Origin: Rhizobium metallidurans
GTDB lineage: Bacteria > Pseudomonadota > Alphaproteobacteria > Rhizobiales > Rhizobiaceae
DNA: 64,000 bases
Reading direction: 5' to 3'
NCBI RefSeq assembly: GCF_014196505.1
Contig: NZ_JACIDW010000001.1
Span: forward strand, 806,001-870,000
In this document: one piece after another, positions 7,020-15,301 of the stretch
Position numbering within the stretch: the stretch's first letter is position 1
How the letters are laid out: every line of letters starts with the position of its first letter
Translations under genes and position numbers: made by a program
The notes under the pieces: generated by a model
Seen by the model: only the letters and a program-made list of their open reading frames with translations
Database searches by the model: none
Told to the model about the DNA's origin: nothing

Positions 7020-8219
7020 ATGAAGACCGCAGACCCCGAATTGATGCGCGCGATCAATCGCCTGAACGTGCTGGACACGGTTCGCCGCTATGGGCCGATC
7101 GCGCGCGTCGAGATCAGTGAACGCACGCAACTGTCGACCACCACGGTTTCGGCCATCACCGCCTCGCTTTTGGACGACGGGCTGATCCTGCCGCGCCATG
7201 AAGGCGACATCCGCAACGAAGCGGCGCGGGGACGGCCGCGTGTCATGCTGGAGCTCAATCCCGACGCGGCGCGTGTCGTGGGCGCCAAGATCGCGGCCAG
7301 CCGCATGGTCTTCGTCGTCACCGATTTTCGTGGCGACGTGCTCTCGAATCTCACTCTGCCGATCCGGATCGATCGCCAGCCGATCGGCGTCATCGCCGAT
7401 CTGGTCGAGGACGGCGTGCGGCGTTGTGTCGTCGATGCCGGTCTGTCGCTTGAAGATGTCGATAGCGTCTGCCTCAGCCTTCCCGGTGTCATCGAGCACC
7501 GCACCGGCCACATTCGCAGCAGCCCGATCTTCCGGGACGTCAACGTTGATTTCGCCGCCGAGATGACCGCACGGCTGAACACATCGACGATCGTCGAAAG
7601 CGACGCGCATGCGATCACGCTGGCACATCATTGGTTCGGCAAGGCGCGCGATCTGGAAGACATGGTGCTGATCTCGCTCGAGCAGACGCTGGGGCTCGGC
7701 GTGCTCCACGGCAACCAACTGTTTCGCGGCGCCGGTGGTCTCAGCCACAATCTCGGCGATCTCGTGCTGGGCATGGGGCCGCTCGGGATCGTGCGGTTGT
7801 CGAGCCAGGCGGGCGAAAGCGAAATTCTCGGTGAGCAGCCGGCGGGCGGACGGTTTGCCGAGGCGATCCGCCTGGGACGCGGCATGGCGCACGCGCAGGC
7901 TTTGATCAAGGCCGAAGACAATGCGCTGATCAGCGCGGCGATCCGGGCGGGGGAGGCCGTCGGCGTCGCGGTTGCCAATATCGTGACCCTTTTCGCGCCG
8001 CCGCGCGTGATCCTGGTGGGGTCCAGCCTGGCGCTTGGAGAGCATTTCCTGGCCAGCCTGCGCAGCGCGTACGCGCTGGCCATACCACCCTCGCTCAAGG
8101 GCGTCGCGGAACTCGTCTTCGATGATTCCACCGACGACTTCTGGGCTCAGGGGGCCGCGGCCGTGGCCCTTTATGAACTTTACGAGTCGCCGTGGAACAC
8201 AACCGGCCCGGCGCTCTGA
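7020..8219 (+). CDS. ROK-family transcriptional repressor
   Basis: Regulator of 399 aa. An N-terminal winged helix-turn-helix (IARVEISERTQLSTTTVSAITASLLDDGLI, about residues 27-56) is followed by a ROK sugar-kinase-like domain. The usual ROK zinc motif (C-x-C-G-x-x-G-C) after the G-G-x-x-H segment is missing: this protein reads GGLSHNLGDLVLGMGPLG and has no cysteines there. The site is therefore degenerate and sugar kinase activity is unlikely. It is divergent from the importer operon and 33 bases upstream of the MocA/ThuA genes, so it most likely represses both arms until a sugar ligand binds. Start by frame; the ribosome site is weak. Confidence 0.9.
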   Translation: MKTADPELMRAINRLNVLDTVRRYGPIARVEISERTQLSTTTVSAITASLLDDGLILPRHEGDIRNEAARGRPRVMLELNPDAARVVGAKIAASRMVFVVTDFRGDVLSNLTLPIRIDRQPIGVIADLVEDGVRRCVVDAGLSLEDVDSVCLSLPGVIEHRTGHIRSSPIFRDVNVDFAAEMTARLNTSTIVESDAHAITLAHHWFGKARDLEDMVLISLEQTLGLGVLHGNQLFRGAGGLSHNLGDLVLGMGPLGIVRLSSQAGESEILGEQPAGGRFAEAIRLGRGMAHAQALIKAEDNALISAAIRAGEAVGVAVANIVTLFAPPRVILVGSSLALGEHFLASLRSAYALAIPPSLKGVAELVFDDSTDDFWAQGAAAVALYELYESPWNTTGPAL

Positions 8220-8252
8220 GGCTTTCAGAACCAAAATCTATGGGAGGAAATC

Positions 8253-9353
8253 ATGGATAAAGTCGGCATAGGCATCATTGGATGCGGCAATATATCGGGC
8301 GCGTACCTGAAGGCCATGGCGTCTTTCCCCATTCTCGACATCAGGGGCGTGGCGGATCTCAACAGCGAACTGGCGCAGGCAAAGGCGGCCGAGTTCAACG
8401 TGCCGGCCAGAAGCGTCGATGCGCTCTTCGCGGATCCGTCGGTCGAGATCATCGTCAATCTGACCATTCCGAAGGCGCACGTCGCCGTCGGCCTGCAGGC
8501 GCTTGCCGCCGGCAAGCACACCTATTCGGAAAAGCCGCTCGGCATCAACTTCGCCGAAGGCAAGCAACTGGCCGAAGCCGCCAAGGCAAAGGGCCTGCGC
8601 ATCGGTGCCGCGCCCGACACCTTTCTCGGCGGTGGCCACCAGACGGCGCGGGCGCTGATCGACCAGGGCGTGATCGGCCAGCCAGTGGGCGGCACCGCCA
8701 CTTTCATGTGCCCCGGCCACGAGCGCTGGCACCCAAATCCCGCCTTTTACTACGAGGTCGGCGGCGGTCCGATGCTGGATATGGGACCGTACTACATCAC
8801 CGATCTGGTCAATCTGTTCGGGCCGGTGGCGCAGGTCGCGGGCTTCGCCGTCACGCCGCGCAAGGAGCGCGTCATCACCAGCGAGCCACGAAACGGCGAG
8901 CATATCCCCGTGCATGTGCCGACCCATGTGTCCGGCCTGATGGCCTTTGCCAATGGCGCGGTCGTGCAGATCGGCATGAGCTTCGATGTCGCCGGCCACA
9001 AGCACGTACCGCTCGAGGTCTACGGCACCGAGGGAACGCTGATCGTGCCGGATCCCAATCATTTCGGCGGCGAAGTCGAGCTCTTGCGAAAGGGCGGGTC
9101 GTTCGAAAGTCAGCCGCTGACGGCGCCTTACGCCGATGGAAACTATCGGTCGATCGGTGTCGCCGATCTCGCCTATGCGATCCGTCAGAGCCGGCCGCAT
9201 CGTGCGAACGGCAGCCTGGCGCTGCATGTGCTGGAGGTCATGGAAGCCTTCCAGACCGCATCGGAAACCGGCCGTACCGTGACGATCACCACGCAGACGG
9301 AGCGGCCTGCGCCGATCTCGGAATCCCTCGTCGACGGACGTCTGGGGAAGTAA
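8253..9353 (+). CDS. Gfo/Idh/MocA-family oxidoreductase (possible 3-dehydrogenase of a glycoside)
   Basis: NAD(P)-dependent sugar dehydrogenase of 366 aa. The N-terminal Rossmann fold has GIGIIGCGNISGAYLKAM, and the family EKPLGI motif (catalytic Lys) lies near residue 93. The second domain carries GGGPMLDMGPYYITDLVNLFG, with the conserved Asp and Tyr/His region near residue 170. GGGAGGAAATC precedes the ATG. It lies 19 bases before a ThuA-domain gene. In Sinorhizobium the thuA-thuB pair (ThuA plus a MocA-type ThuB) handles trehalose through a 3-keto intermediate, so a similar 3-keto-glycoside route is likely here. The exact substrate is not known. Confidence 0.88.
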   Translation: MDKVGIGIIGCGNISGAYLKAMASFPILDIRGVADLNSELAQAKAAEFNVPARSVDALFADPSVEIIVNLTIPKAHVAVGLQALAAGKHTYSEKPLGINFAEGKQLAEAAKAKGLRIGAAPDTFLGGGHQTARALIDQGVIGQPVGGTATFMCPGHERWHPNPAFYYEVGGGPMLDMGPYYITDLVNLFGPVAQVAGFAVTPRKERVITSEPRNGEHIPVHVPTHVSGLMAFANGAVVQIGMSFDVAGHKHVPLEVYGTEGTLIVPDPNHFGGEVELLRKGGSFESQPLTAPYADGNYRSIGVADLAYAIRQSRPHRANGSLALHVLEVMEAFQTASETGRTVTITTQTERPAPISESLVDGRLGK

Positions 9354-9372
9354 TGATGGAGGAGAAAATTTT

Positions 9373-10014
9373 ATGCGTGAAGCACTGATCGTTTGGGGCG
9401 GATGGAGCGGCCACGAGCCGCAGGAATGCGCCACCATCGTCAAGGACATGCTCGAGGAAGACGGTTTCAAGGTCTATGTCGAGCATACCACCGAGGCTTT
9501 CGCCGACCCGTCCGTTCACGACCTTTCCCTTGTCGTGCCGATCGTGACGATGTCGAAGATCGAAAAGGAAGAGATCAAGAACCTCGCGGCGGCCATCGAA
9601 GGCGGTGTCGGTCTTGCAGGCTATCACGGTGGCGCCGGCGACAGCTTCCGCGACTGCGTGGAATACCAGTTCATCGTCGGCGGCCAGTGGGTCGCGCATC
9701 CCGGCAACATCATCGACTACCGGGTCAATATCGTCAGGCCGGACGATCCCGTCATGCAAGGCATTGCCGATTTCGACTACACGTCGGAGCAGTATTACAT
9801 GCACGTCGATCCCTCCAACGAAGTCCTTGCGACGACGACGTTTACCGGCGATCACGCCTATTGGATCGATGGCGTGGTGATGCCGGTCGCCTGGAAGCGC
9901 AAATACGGCAAGGGGCGTGTCTTCTATTCCTCGCTCGGCCATCAGGCCAAGGAGTTTTCCGTTCCCGAAATGCGTGCCATCTTCCGCAGAGGGGCAAACT
10001 GGGCGGCGCGCTGA
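9373..10014 (+). CDS. ThuA-domain protein (glycoside/trehalose utilisation)
   Basis: ThuA-like protein of 213 aa with a class-I glutamine-amidotransferase-like fold. Readable family segments are LAGYHGGAGDSFRDCVEYQFIVGGQWVAHPG (about residues 78-108), EQYYMHVDPSNEVL, and MPVAWKRKYGKGRVFYSSLGH toward the C-terminus, which are the hallmark residues of ThuA. It follows the MocA dehydrogenase with GGAGGAG as ribosome site and is surely in the same operon. It is shorter than Sinorhizobium ThuA (about 260 aa). Its expected role is processing the 3-keto-glycoside made by the dehydrogenase. That reaction is inferred from context. Confidence 0.88.
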   Translation: MREALIVWGGWSGHEPQECATIVKDMLEEDGFKVYVEHTTEAFADPSVHDLSLVVPIVTMSKIEKEEIKNLAAAIEGGVGLAGYHGGAGDSFRDCVEYQFIVGGQWVAHPGNIIDYRVNIVRPDDPVMQGIADFDYTSEQYYMHVDPSNEVLATTTFTGDHAYWIDGVVMPVAWKRKYGKGRVFYSSLGHQAKEFSVPEMRAIFRRGANWAAR

Positions 10015-10022
10015 GCCTGCGC

Positions 10023-10072
10023 GAAATAGGTATTAGCACGCGGTTGGAACCTGACCGACCGCGCGCTATTTC
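10023..10072 (+). terminator. Nested stem-loop after the thuA-like gene
   Basis: Outer arms GAAATAG (10023-10029) and CTATTTC (10066-10072) enclose inner arms CGCGGT (10039-10044) and ACCGCG (10058-10063). The right outer arm and following TTC are T-rich. This could end the ROK-MocA-ThuA transcript. It lies just before the ribosome site of the next small gene, so an RNA leader role is also possible. Confidence 0.4.
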
Positions 10073-10104
10073 TTCATGGTATTGAACGTGAAGGAGTTTC
10101 CAGC

Positions 10105-10392
10105 ATGCGCAAGCTTCTCGCAATTACCTCGATCGTCATCATGAGCCTTGCCGGCAGCGCGTTCGCGCAGATGAACATGGGCATGGACAGCAGTGGCCGG
10201 TTCGACGGCTCCGCGCCGCTTGGAACAGGTCCGAAGGACGAACAGTCGAGCGGTCTTTCCATCCCTCTCGATTCGTTCGAGACCGAAAGCACCACGAGTT
10301 CGGCACCGGCGCAGTGGACACGCTGTCCGCCCCAACAGCGCAATGCGGCCAACCGCAAGTCGACCAATCCGGCCTGCATCAACGGACAGTGA
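10105..10392 (+). CDS. Small secreted protein of unknown function
   Basis: Predicted protein of 95 aa with a clean signal peptide (MRKLLAITSIVIMSLAGSAFA, cleavage after residue 21). The mature start is methionine-rich (QMNMGMDSSG), followed by a low-complexity Ser/Thr/Pro/Gly region and a C-terminus with two cysteines (TRCPPQQRN, NPACINGQ) that could form one disulfide. GAAGGAG lies at good distance before the ATG. I do not recognise a family. A periplasmic location is likely. The methionine cluster might bind metal, but nothing else supports that. Confidence 0.7.
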   Translation: MRKLLAITSIVIMSLAGSAFAQMNMGMDSSGRFDGSAPLGTGPKDEQSSGLSIPLDSFETESTTSSAPAQWTRCPPQQRNAANRKSTNPACINGQ

Positions 10393-10484
10393 TCCGGCTG
10401 AGAGCCTGGCTCCGGGCCTCGTGTTTGCGTTTCGCTGGCGCGATCTTTTGTGCTAGTGGGGCGGCTCAACGCGAGGCCTAAGAC

Positions 10485-11159
10485 ATGCTGCCCTGGATCC
10501 AGCTCGATTCCGCTCCCATTCCCGGCGAGGCCGGCGAATTGCGCCTGAAGCAGCGCGGCAGCGAATTCTCCATCATGCTCGGATCGAACGAGCTGATGAA
10601 CAGCCGCTTGTCTGGTTCCGAGGAAGCACTCGCGACGCTCTCCTATGATAAGCTGAAAGGTCGGCCGCGCCCGAGCATCCTGATCGGCGGTCTCGGCATG
10701 GGCTTCACGCTGCGCGCGGCGCTGGCCGTCGTGCCGAAGGACGCTGCGGTTGTCGTCGCCGAACTCGTGCCCGCCGTCGTCAGCTGGGCGAGGGGGCCAA
10801 TGGCTGAAGTGTTCAAGGGATGCCTAGACGATCCCCGCGTCGGCATTCACCAGGGAGATGTGGCTGAACTCATTCGTTCGAGCCGGGCAAAATTCGACGC
10901 CATCCTGCTTGATGTCGACAACGGACCGGATGGACTGGCCCGCCAATCGAATGATGGGCTTTACGACTTCGGCGGGTTGAAGGCCGCGCGCGACGCTTTG
11001 CGCCCCGGCGGCGTGCTCGCCGTCTGGTCGTCCGGCCCCGATGCCGGCTTCACGCGCCGCGTGCGCGACAGCGGCTTTGCGGTCGAGGCCGTCAATTCGC
11101 GCGCCAACGGAAAACGTGGCGGCGCGCGCCACGTTATCTGGCTGGCACAGAAGAAGTAG
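10485..11159 (+). CDS. Spermidine-synthase-like SAM-dependent methyltransferase fold protein
   Basis: Protein of 224 aa with the class-I SAM fold typical of the spermine/spermidine synthase superfamily. It has the glycine-rich loop ILIGGLGMGFTLRAAL (about residues 65-80), an acidic residue at the end of strand 2 (VVVAELVPAVV), and LLDVDNGPDGL after strand 4. It lacks the full N-terminal beta-hairpin domain of true polyamine synthases, so it may be a methyltransferase or an orphan relative. It converges with the aldolase gene, with a single base between the stops. The function is unknown. Confidence 0.75.
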   Translation: MLPWIQLDSAPIPGEAGELRLKQRGSEFSIMLGSNELMNSRLSGSEEALATLSYDKLKGRPRPSILIGGLGMGFTLRAALAVVPKDAAVVVAELVPAVVSWARGPMAEVFKGCLDDPRVGIHQGDVAELIRSSRAKFDAILLDVDNGPDGLARQSNDGLYDFGGLKAARDALRPGGVLAVWSSGPDAGFTRRVRDSGFAVEAVNSRANGKRGGARHVIWLAQKK

Positions 11160-11160
11160 A

Positions 11161-11958
11161 TCAGCCTGCCTGTCCCTTACGGGCCGTGGCGATGGCATTC
11201 GCGGCGCCTGCGCGAAGCTGCTGCGTGTCCGCGCCGGCGATAACGAGATCAAAGCCCATCTTCAGCAATTGTCCGGCGCGCTCGCCATTGCTGCCGAAGA
11301 TGCACGCGAACTTGCCATGCGCGCGGCACCGCTCGAGCAGCTGCTTCAGCACAACGTCCATCTCCTCCGTATCGGGCGCCAGCCGCGCGCCGTTCGAAAG
11401 CGCGATGGAAAGGTCCGATGGGCCGATGAAGATGCCGTCGATGCCCTCAACGCCGAGAATGTCATCGGCGGCCTCGAGCGCCGCACGCGTTTCTATCATG
11501 GCGATCGCGACGGTCTCCATGTTCGCTGTCGCCAGGTAGGTCGTGGCGGCGAGGCCGGTGTGGTTCATCGCCAGCGTCGGTCCCCAGCTGCGTTCGCCGA
11601 GCGGCGGGTATTTGGTCGCCTTGACCATGGCATGCGCATCCGCGACCGAATTGATCATCGGCGCGATAATACCCGAGGCGCCGGCATCGAGCAGCCGTGA
11701 TGCGGTCGAGAAGTCACCGACGGGAATACGAGCGACAACCGGCTTGCCGGCAAGCCTGCCCTGCCCAATGCCATTGGCGGCAGCCACCATGTCCCAGACG
11801 CCGTGCTGCATGTCGAGCACGACGGCATCGAATGCTTCCTGCGAGAGATGATTGACGAAGAGCGGATCGGGTATGCCGATCCATGCGGAAATCAGACCGC
11901 CGCTTTCGCCGCTCCTGAGAAGCGTGGAAAAGTCGTTGATCGCAGTTGAACCAGGCAT
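11161..11958 (-). CDS. HpcH/HpaI-family aldolase
   Basis: Class II pyruvate-type aldolase of 265 aa. Motifs are FDAVVLDMQHG (about residues 43-53, with the catalytic His), AIAMIETRAALEAADDILGVEGIDGIFIGPSDLS (metal-ligand Glu and Asp), and the GERSWGP segment. The frame runs upstream to 12000, but ATG 11958 is preceded by AAAGGAG at ideal spacing, so that start is used. It is the last gene of a leftward amidase-isomerase-aldolase operon, 19 bases after the isomerase. Family members cleave or form 2-keto-3-deoxy sugar acids or 4-hydroxy-2-oxo acids; the real substrate is unknown. Confidence 0.88.
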   Translation of the reverse strand: MPGSTAINDFSTLLRSGESGGLISAWIGIPDPLFVNHLSQEAFDAVVLDMQHGVWDMVAAANGIGQGRLAGKPVVARIPVGDFSTASRLLDAGASGIIAPMINSVADAHAMVKATKYPPLGERSWGPTLAMNHTGLAATTYLATANMETVAIAMIETRAALEAADDILGVEGIDGIFIGPSDLSIALSNGARLAPDTEEMDVVLKQLLERCRAHGKFACIFGSNGERAGQLLKMGFDLVIAGADTQQLRAGAANAIATARKGQAG

Positions 11959-11977
11959 GCCAGTCTCCTTTAGCAGC

Positions 11978-12838
11978 TCAGCCCGCGGCGCGCTGCTCAT
12001 CTTGATGGAATTGTTCGATAAAAGCCTTCTGCAGAAGGATGCCGTCCCATTCGTCGGCGAAGAACGAGGAATCGTAGATCAGCGTGTAGGGACCGGCGTA
12101 TCCGGCCTGCCGGCAGGCGTCCAGGCACTTGCCATAGTCGACGGAGTCCATGCCCGCTGCGATATAATTGGCCTTGGCGTGGCAGATCTCGGCGCGGCGC
12201 ATGATGTCGGAAAGGCCGGCGTATTTCTCCGGCGCCGACCAGTTGCCGAGATCGCCGTTGAGGCCCACCTTGCCGCTGAGATCGTCAAGCAGCCAGTTCA
12301 TTTCTCTGGGCGACGGCAGGAGATCGAACCAGTTTTCGGTGACGACACGGATACCGCTCTCTTCTGCCCGCTCCGCCAACCATGACAGATGTCCGGAGGC
12401 GCGGGCGAGGTTCTCGTCGCTCGGCTGCTGCTTTCCCGCGATCACGCGCATGTTGCGCGCGCCGAGTGCGGCTGCGATCTCGATCCAGCCGGCGATCCAG
12501 CGGATGTCGCGCTCGGCGGTGTCAGGGTTGCTCGGGTCGCCGTCCTCGACCAGCAAGGTCTGAAGCATGACGCCGGATTGATCGAGTGCTGCGCGCAGCC
12601 GCCGCAGATAGTCCGCGTCGAGGCTCGGCAGATGGAAGGAGCAGATCTCCAGTCGATGAATACCGCGATCTGCAAGCTGGCGCGGAACGTCGATCAGCTC
12701 GACGCTGCCGGGGCCGTAAGGCTCCTGCGGCGCCGCGCTCTTGGCCGGATCGGGGCTATAGGGATAAACCGCGCCCAGCGCCCGGTGCAGCGACCACGTA
12801 GAGACGGCGAACCGTCCGTTCTCGATATCCTCGATCAT
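11978..12838 (-). CDS. Sugar phosphate isomerase/epimerase (TIM barrel)
   Basis: AP endonuclease 2/xylose-isomerase-like TIM-barrel protein of 286 aa. Recognisable strands carry LEICSFHLPS, MLQTLLVEDGD, RNMRVIAGKQQP, IRVVTENWFDLL, VGLNGDLGNW and ICHAKANYIAAG, with the Glu, Asp and His positions that bind a divalent metal in this family. The long upstream frame (to 13141) overlaps the amidase. ATG 12838 follows GAGGAGGAGGAATGGA and is the likely start. Middle gene of the amidase-isomerase-aldolase operon, which suggests a degradation pathway for an amide- or urea-linked sugar derivative. That pathway is inferred. Confidence 0.82.
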   Translation of the reverse strand: MIEDIENGRFAVSTWSLHRALGAVYPYSPDPAKSAAPQEPYGPGSVELIDVPRQLADRGIHRLEICSFHLPSLDADYLRRLRAALDQSGVMLQTLLVEDGDPSNPDTAERDIRWIAGWIEIAAALGARNMRVIAGKQQPSDENLARASGHLSWLAERAEESGIRVVTENWFDLLPSPREMNWLLDDLSGKVGLNGDLGNWSAPEKYAGLSDIMRRAEICHAKANYIAAGMDSVDYGKCLDACRQAGYAGPYTLIYDSSFFADEWDGILLQKAFIEQFHQDEQRAAG

Positions 12839-12890
12839 TCCATTCCTCCTCCTCATTCCCGCCGTATCTAGGCAGCAACGCCTTGGAATT

Positions 12891-14264
12891 TCAAACGGAA
12901 TCTCCCGCGATGATTGCTTCGACCGAAAGGCTGGCGGCAAGCAGCGCCTCGTCTCGGCCGGCGATTGCCGAAAGCAGCAGGCCGACCGGCATATCCGCGT
13001 CGCCGGTCCCGCAGGGGGTCGAAACGCCGCACCAGTCGAGGAAGTTGCCGAGCATGGTGTTGCGCAACGTCTTGCCGTTGGTCGCGAAGAAGAGATCGTC
13101 GTCTGCCTCGAGAGCGGCGATGGGTGGCGCCACATGGGCAACGGACGGATAGGCGATGAAGCTGTCGCCGACCAGCCGGTTGACCTCGGCGATCAGCCGT
13201 TCTCGCGCCTCCAGAATGGCGATATAGTCGGGCATGGTGATCGTCTGGCCGAGGCGGGTGCGCTGCACGACGCGGTGGTCCATCTGATCGGCCTCCGGTC
13301 CGGAGAGCCGCTCGCGATGCAGGGCGAAGGCTTCGGCGGTAACCAGGCTGCCGTATTTGCCCATCAGCGCAAGGATCTCGTCAAATGCCGGGATCGTGAC
13401 GCGGCTGACCGACGCACCCTCGGCGATCAGCCACTCCAGGCTTTGCTCGAAGGCGGCAACGACGCCCGCCTCGGCGCCATCGAACACGACATTGTCGGGA
13501 ACGACCACATCCAGGCCACGGAGCGAACGGGGGGCAATGGCGGGCGCGGCGGTGAGGCCTCGCATTGCCGCGTCGATCCAGATCGCGTCCTGAACGGTTC
13601 GGCAGAGGGGGCCGAGCGAATCCAGGCTTTTCGCCAATGGAAAGACACCGCCCATTGGATAGCGGCCGCGGGTCGCCTTGTAGCCGACGATGCCATTGAA
13701 GGCGGCGGGGATGCGGATCGATCCGCCGGTATCGGTCCCGATCGCCACCGGAACCAAGCCTGCGGCAACCGCGGCACCCGCGCCGGAGGATGAGCCGCCC
13801 GGAATGCGCGGCTCATCCTTGCCGCGTGGATTGTGCGGCGTACCGTAGTGCGGATTGATGCCGAGGCCCGAGAAGGCGAACTCGCTCATGTTGGTGCGCC
13901 CGACGGCGATCATTCCGGCCTGGCCGAGCGCGCTCACGACAGCGGCGTCGTCCTCGGCCACGGAAGCGGAACGCAGGACCTTGGAACCGGCGGTCGTCGC
14001 GCGCCCCTTGATGTCGAACAGGTCCTTCCAGGCAACGGGAATGCCTTCGAGCAACCCACGCGACCGACCGCTCTTCAGGCGAGCCGACGATGCCCTGGCC
14101 TCGGCAAGCGCGCGGTCGGCGAGCAGTTCGGTGAATATCGACTGGTCGGAATGCGCCGCCATACCATCGAGTACCGCTTCGGTGACGCTGACCGGATCGG
14201 CGGCGCCGCTCTGGATGAGAACGGAGAGTTGCGCGATCGACATCGCACCAAATGATTTCGTCAT
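12891..14264 (-). CDS. Amidase signature family hydrolase
   Basis: Amidase of 457 aa with the complete Ser-cisSer-Lys triad: Lys80 in GIPVAWKDLFDI, the cis-Ser in PGGSSSGAG (about residue 158), and nucleophile Ser182 in GTDTGGSIRIPAA. Length and the C-terminal segment (CGVSTPCGTGDADMPVGLLL) fit the GatA/AtzF/allophanate-hydrolase-like branch. It is first in the leftward operon with a sugar isomerase and an HpcH/HpaI aldolase. It could release ammonia or an amine from an amidated sugar acid; the substrate is unknown. A 224-base gap with a possible operator lies upstream. Confidence 0.9.
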   Translation of the reverse strand: MTKSFGAMSIAQLSVLIQSGAADPVSVTEAVLDGMAAHSDQSIFTELLADRALAEARASSARLKSGRSRGLLEGIPVAWKDLFDIKGRATTAGSKVLRSASVAEDDAAVVSALGQAGMIAVGRTNMSEFAFSGLGINPHYGTPHNPRGKDEPRIPGGSSSGAGAAVAAGLVPVAIGTDTGGSIRIPAAFNGIVGYKATRGRYPMGGVFPLAKSLDSLGPLCRTVQDAIWIDAAMRGLTAAPAIAPRSLRGLDVVVPDNVVFDGAEAGVVAAFEQSLEWLIAEGASVSRVTIPAFDEILALMGKYGSLVTAEAFALHRERLSGPEADQMDHRVVQRTRLGQTITMPDYIAILEARERLIAEVNRLVGDSFIAYPSVAHVAPPIAALEADDDLFFATNGKTLRNTMLGNFLDWCGVSTPCGTGDADMPVGLLLSAIAGRDEALLAASLSVEAIIAGDSV

Positions 14265-14337
14265 GTGAGTGTCCGTGGTCTGGATGGATGCCCGAACTAA
14301 GCCGAATTCCGTCGAAGAGCCAAGCCCTTAAAGTCGG

Positions 14338-14357
14338 ATCAAACCGATTGGTTCGAT
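14338..14357. promoter_or_regulatory. 20-bp imperfect dyad upstream of the amidase operon
   Basis: ATCAAACCGATTGGTTCGAT has arms AACC/GGTT around GATT, extended by ATC/GAT across one mismatch. It lies 74 bases upstream of the amidase start, about where a regulator of the amidase-isomerase-aldolase operon would bind. No regulator gene adjoins the operon, so the binding protein is unknown. Confidence 0.3.
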
Positions 14358-14488
14358 TTTATGAATACTGAGTTTCCGTATCCGGCCTTTCAGCCTGGAG
14401 GCGAGCACCACACATAACGAAAGCGCGAAAGACGCTACGGGTCGAGGGATGTTGTAGGCATCGTCGCGCGGATTTCAGGAGCAAGACA

Positions 14489-14761
14489 ATGACAGATGTC
14501 GACAGCTGGAGCGCCCCTCGCGGCGACACGGTCCATCATCATGCAACGGACGAAGAGTTGAACGGGATGGGCGAACGCGAATACGTGGAACATATCAAGG
14601 CGGCCAGCCGGCCATCGGTGTCGGAGCGGTTTATCATCGTTGCGGCTTTGCTGGTTCTCGGCGCGGCGGGATATGTCGCGCACATGAACACCTCGACGGC
14701 ATCGGCTGTCGATCTCTCTCCTGTCGGAGCGATCTCGGATTCCGGGCCGGCGCTGGACTAA
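14489..14761 (+). CDS. Small single-pass membrane protein
   Basis: Predicted protein of 90 aa. A hydrophilic, histidine-containing N-terminus (DTVHHHATDEELNGMGEREYVEHI) is followed by one membrane helix (RFIIVAALLVLGAAGYVAHM, about residues 48-67) and a short polar tail. The likely topology is N-terminus in the cytoplasm. AGGAGCAAG gives a reasonable ribosome site. It stands alone between the divergent amidase operon and the DUF1810 gene. I recognise no family. Confidence 0.6.
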   Translation: MTDVDSWSAPRGDTVHHHATDEELNGMGEREYVEHIKAASRPSVSERFIIVAALLVLGAAGYVAHMNTSTASAVDLSPVGAISDSGPALD

Positions 14762-14863
14762 TGCCGGGAGCATAGCCCCTATCCCGACAAGTCCTGCTGA
14801 CGGCTTTCTTTGTAAGCTGGAGAAATGCCGGGAGCGACATAGTTCTAGTCGGGGGAGGGCATC

Positions 14864-15301
14864 ATGTCCGATGATATCGACTACGATCTCGATCGCTTCA
14901 TCGACGCTCAGAACGGTGTCTATGACAAAGCGCTTGCGGAGCTCACGAGCGGCCGCAAACGCTCGCACTGGATGTGGTTCGTCTTTCCGCAGATGGCCGG
15001 CCTCGGCACGTCGCCAATGGCGGAGAAATATGCCATCCGCTCGGCCGGCGAAGCAACGGCCTATCTCGCAAACGCCATTCTTGGCGCTCGCCTGTTGCGC
15101 TGCGTCGACGCCGTCTTGTCCATAAATGGGAAATCCGCACACGATGTCTTCGGCTCTCCCGACGATCACAAGCTGCGGTCGTCGATGACGCTCTTTGCCG
15201 CGGTCAGCGATCACGGATCGCCCTTCCACCGGGTGATCGACCGTTTCTACGGCGGTGTGTTTGACCATCGCACAATTGAATTGCTCGACGGCGGCCGCTA
15301 G
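14864..15301 (+). CDS. DUF1810-family protein
   Basis: Soluble protein of 145 aa, the usual size for DUF1810. The family pattern is clear: DLDRFIDAQNGVYDKALAEL at the N-terminus, then RKRSHWMWFVFPQMAGLGTSPMAEKYAI, then FGSPDDHKLRSSMTLF and a closing FYGGVFDHRT. The biochemical role of this family is not established. It has its own start after GGGGGAGGGC and no partner gene nearby. The short word AATGCCGGGAGC occurs twice in the 100 bases before it (about 14761 and 14824). Confidence 0.85.
   Translation: MSDDIDYDLDRFIDAQNGVYDKALAELTSGRKRSHWMWFVFPQMAGLGTSPMAEKYAIRSAGEATAYLANAILGARLLRCVDAVLSINGKSAHDVFGSPDDHKLRSSMTLFAAVSDHGSPFHRVIDRFYGGVFDHRTIELLDGGR

Noticed and set aside
6954..8234. A 426-codon open frame on the minus strand
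   Set aside because: Antisense to the ROK regulator, whose helix-turn-helix and ROK domain are clear.
8238..9470. A 410-codon open frame on the minus strand
   Set aside because: Antisense to the MocA dehydrogenase and start of the ThuA gene; no recognisable protein.
12839..13141. Upstream extension of the sugar isomerase into the amidase gene
   Set aside because: Overlaps 250 bases of the amidase on the same strand; ATG 12838 has a GAGGAGG ribosome site and gives a normal length.
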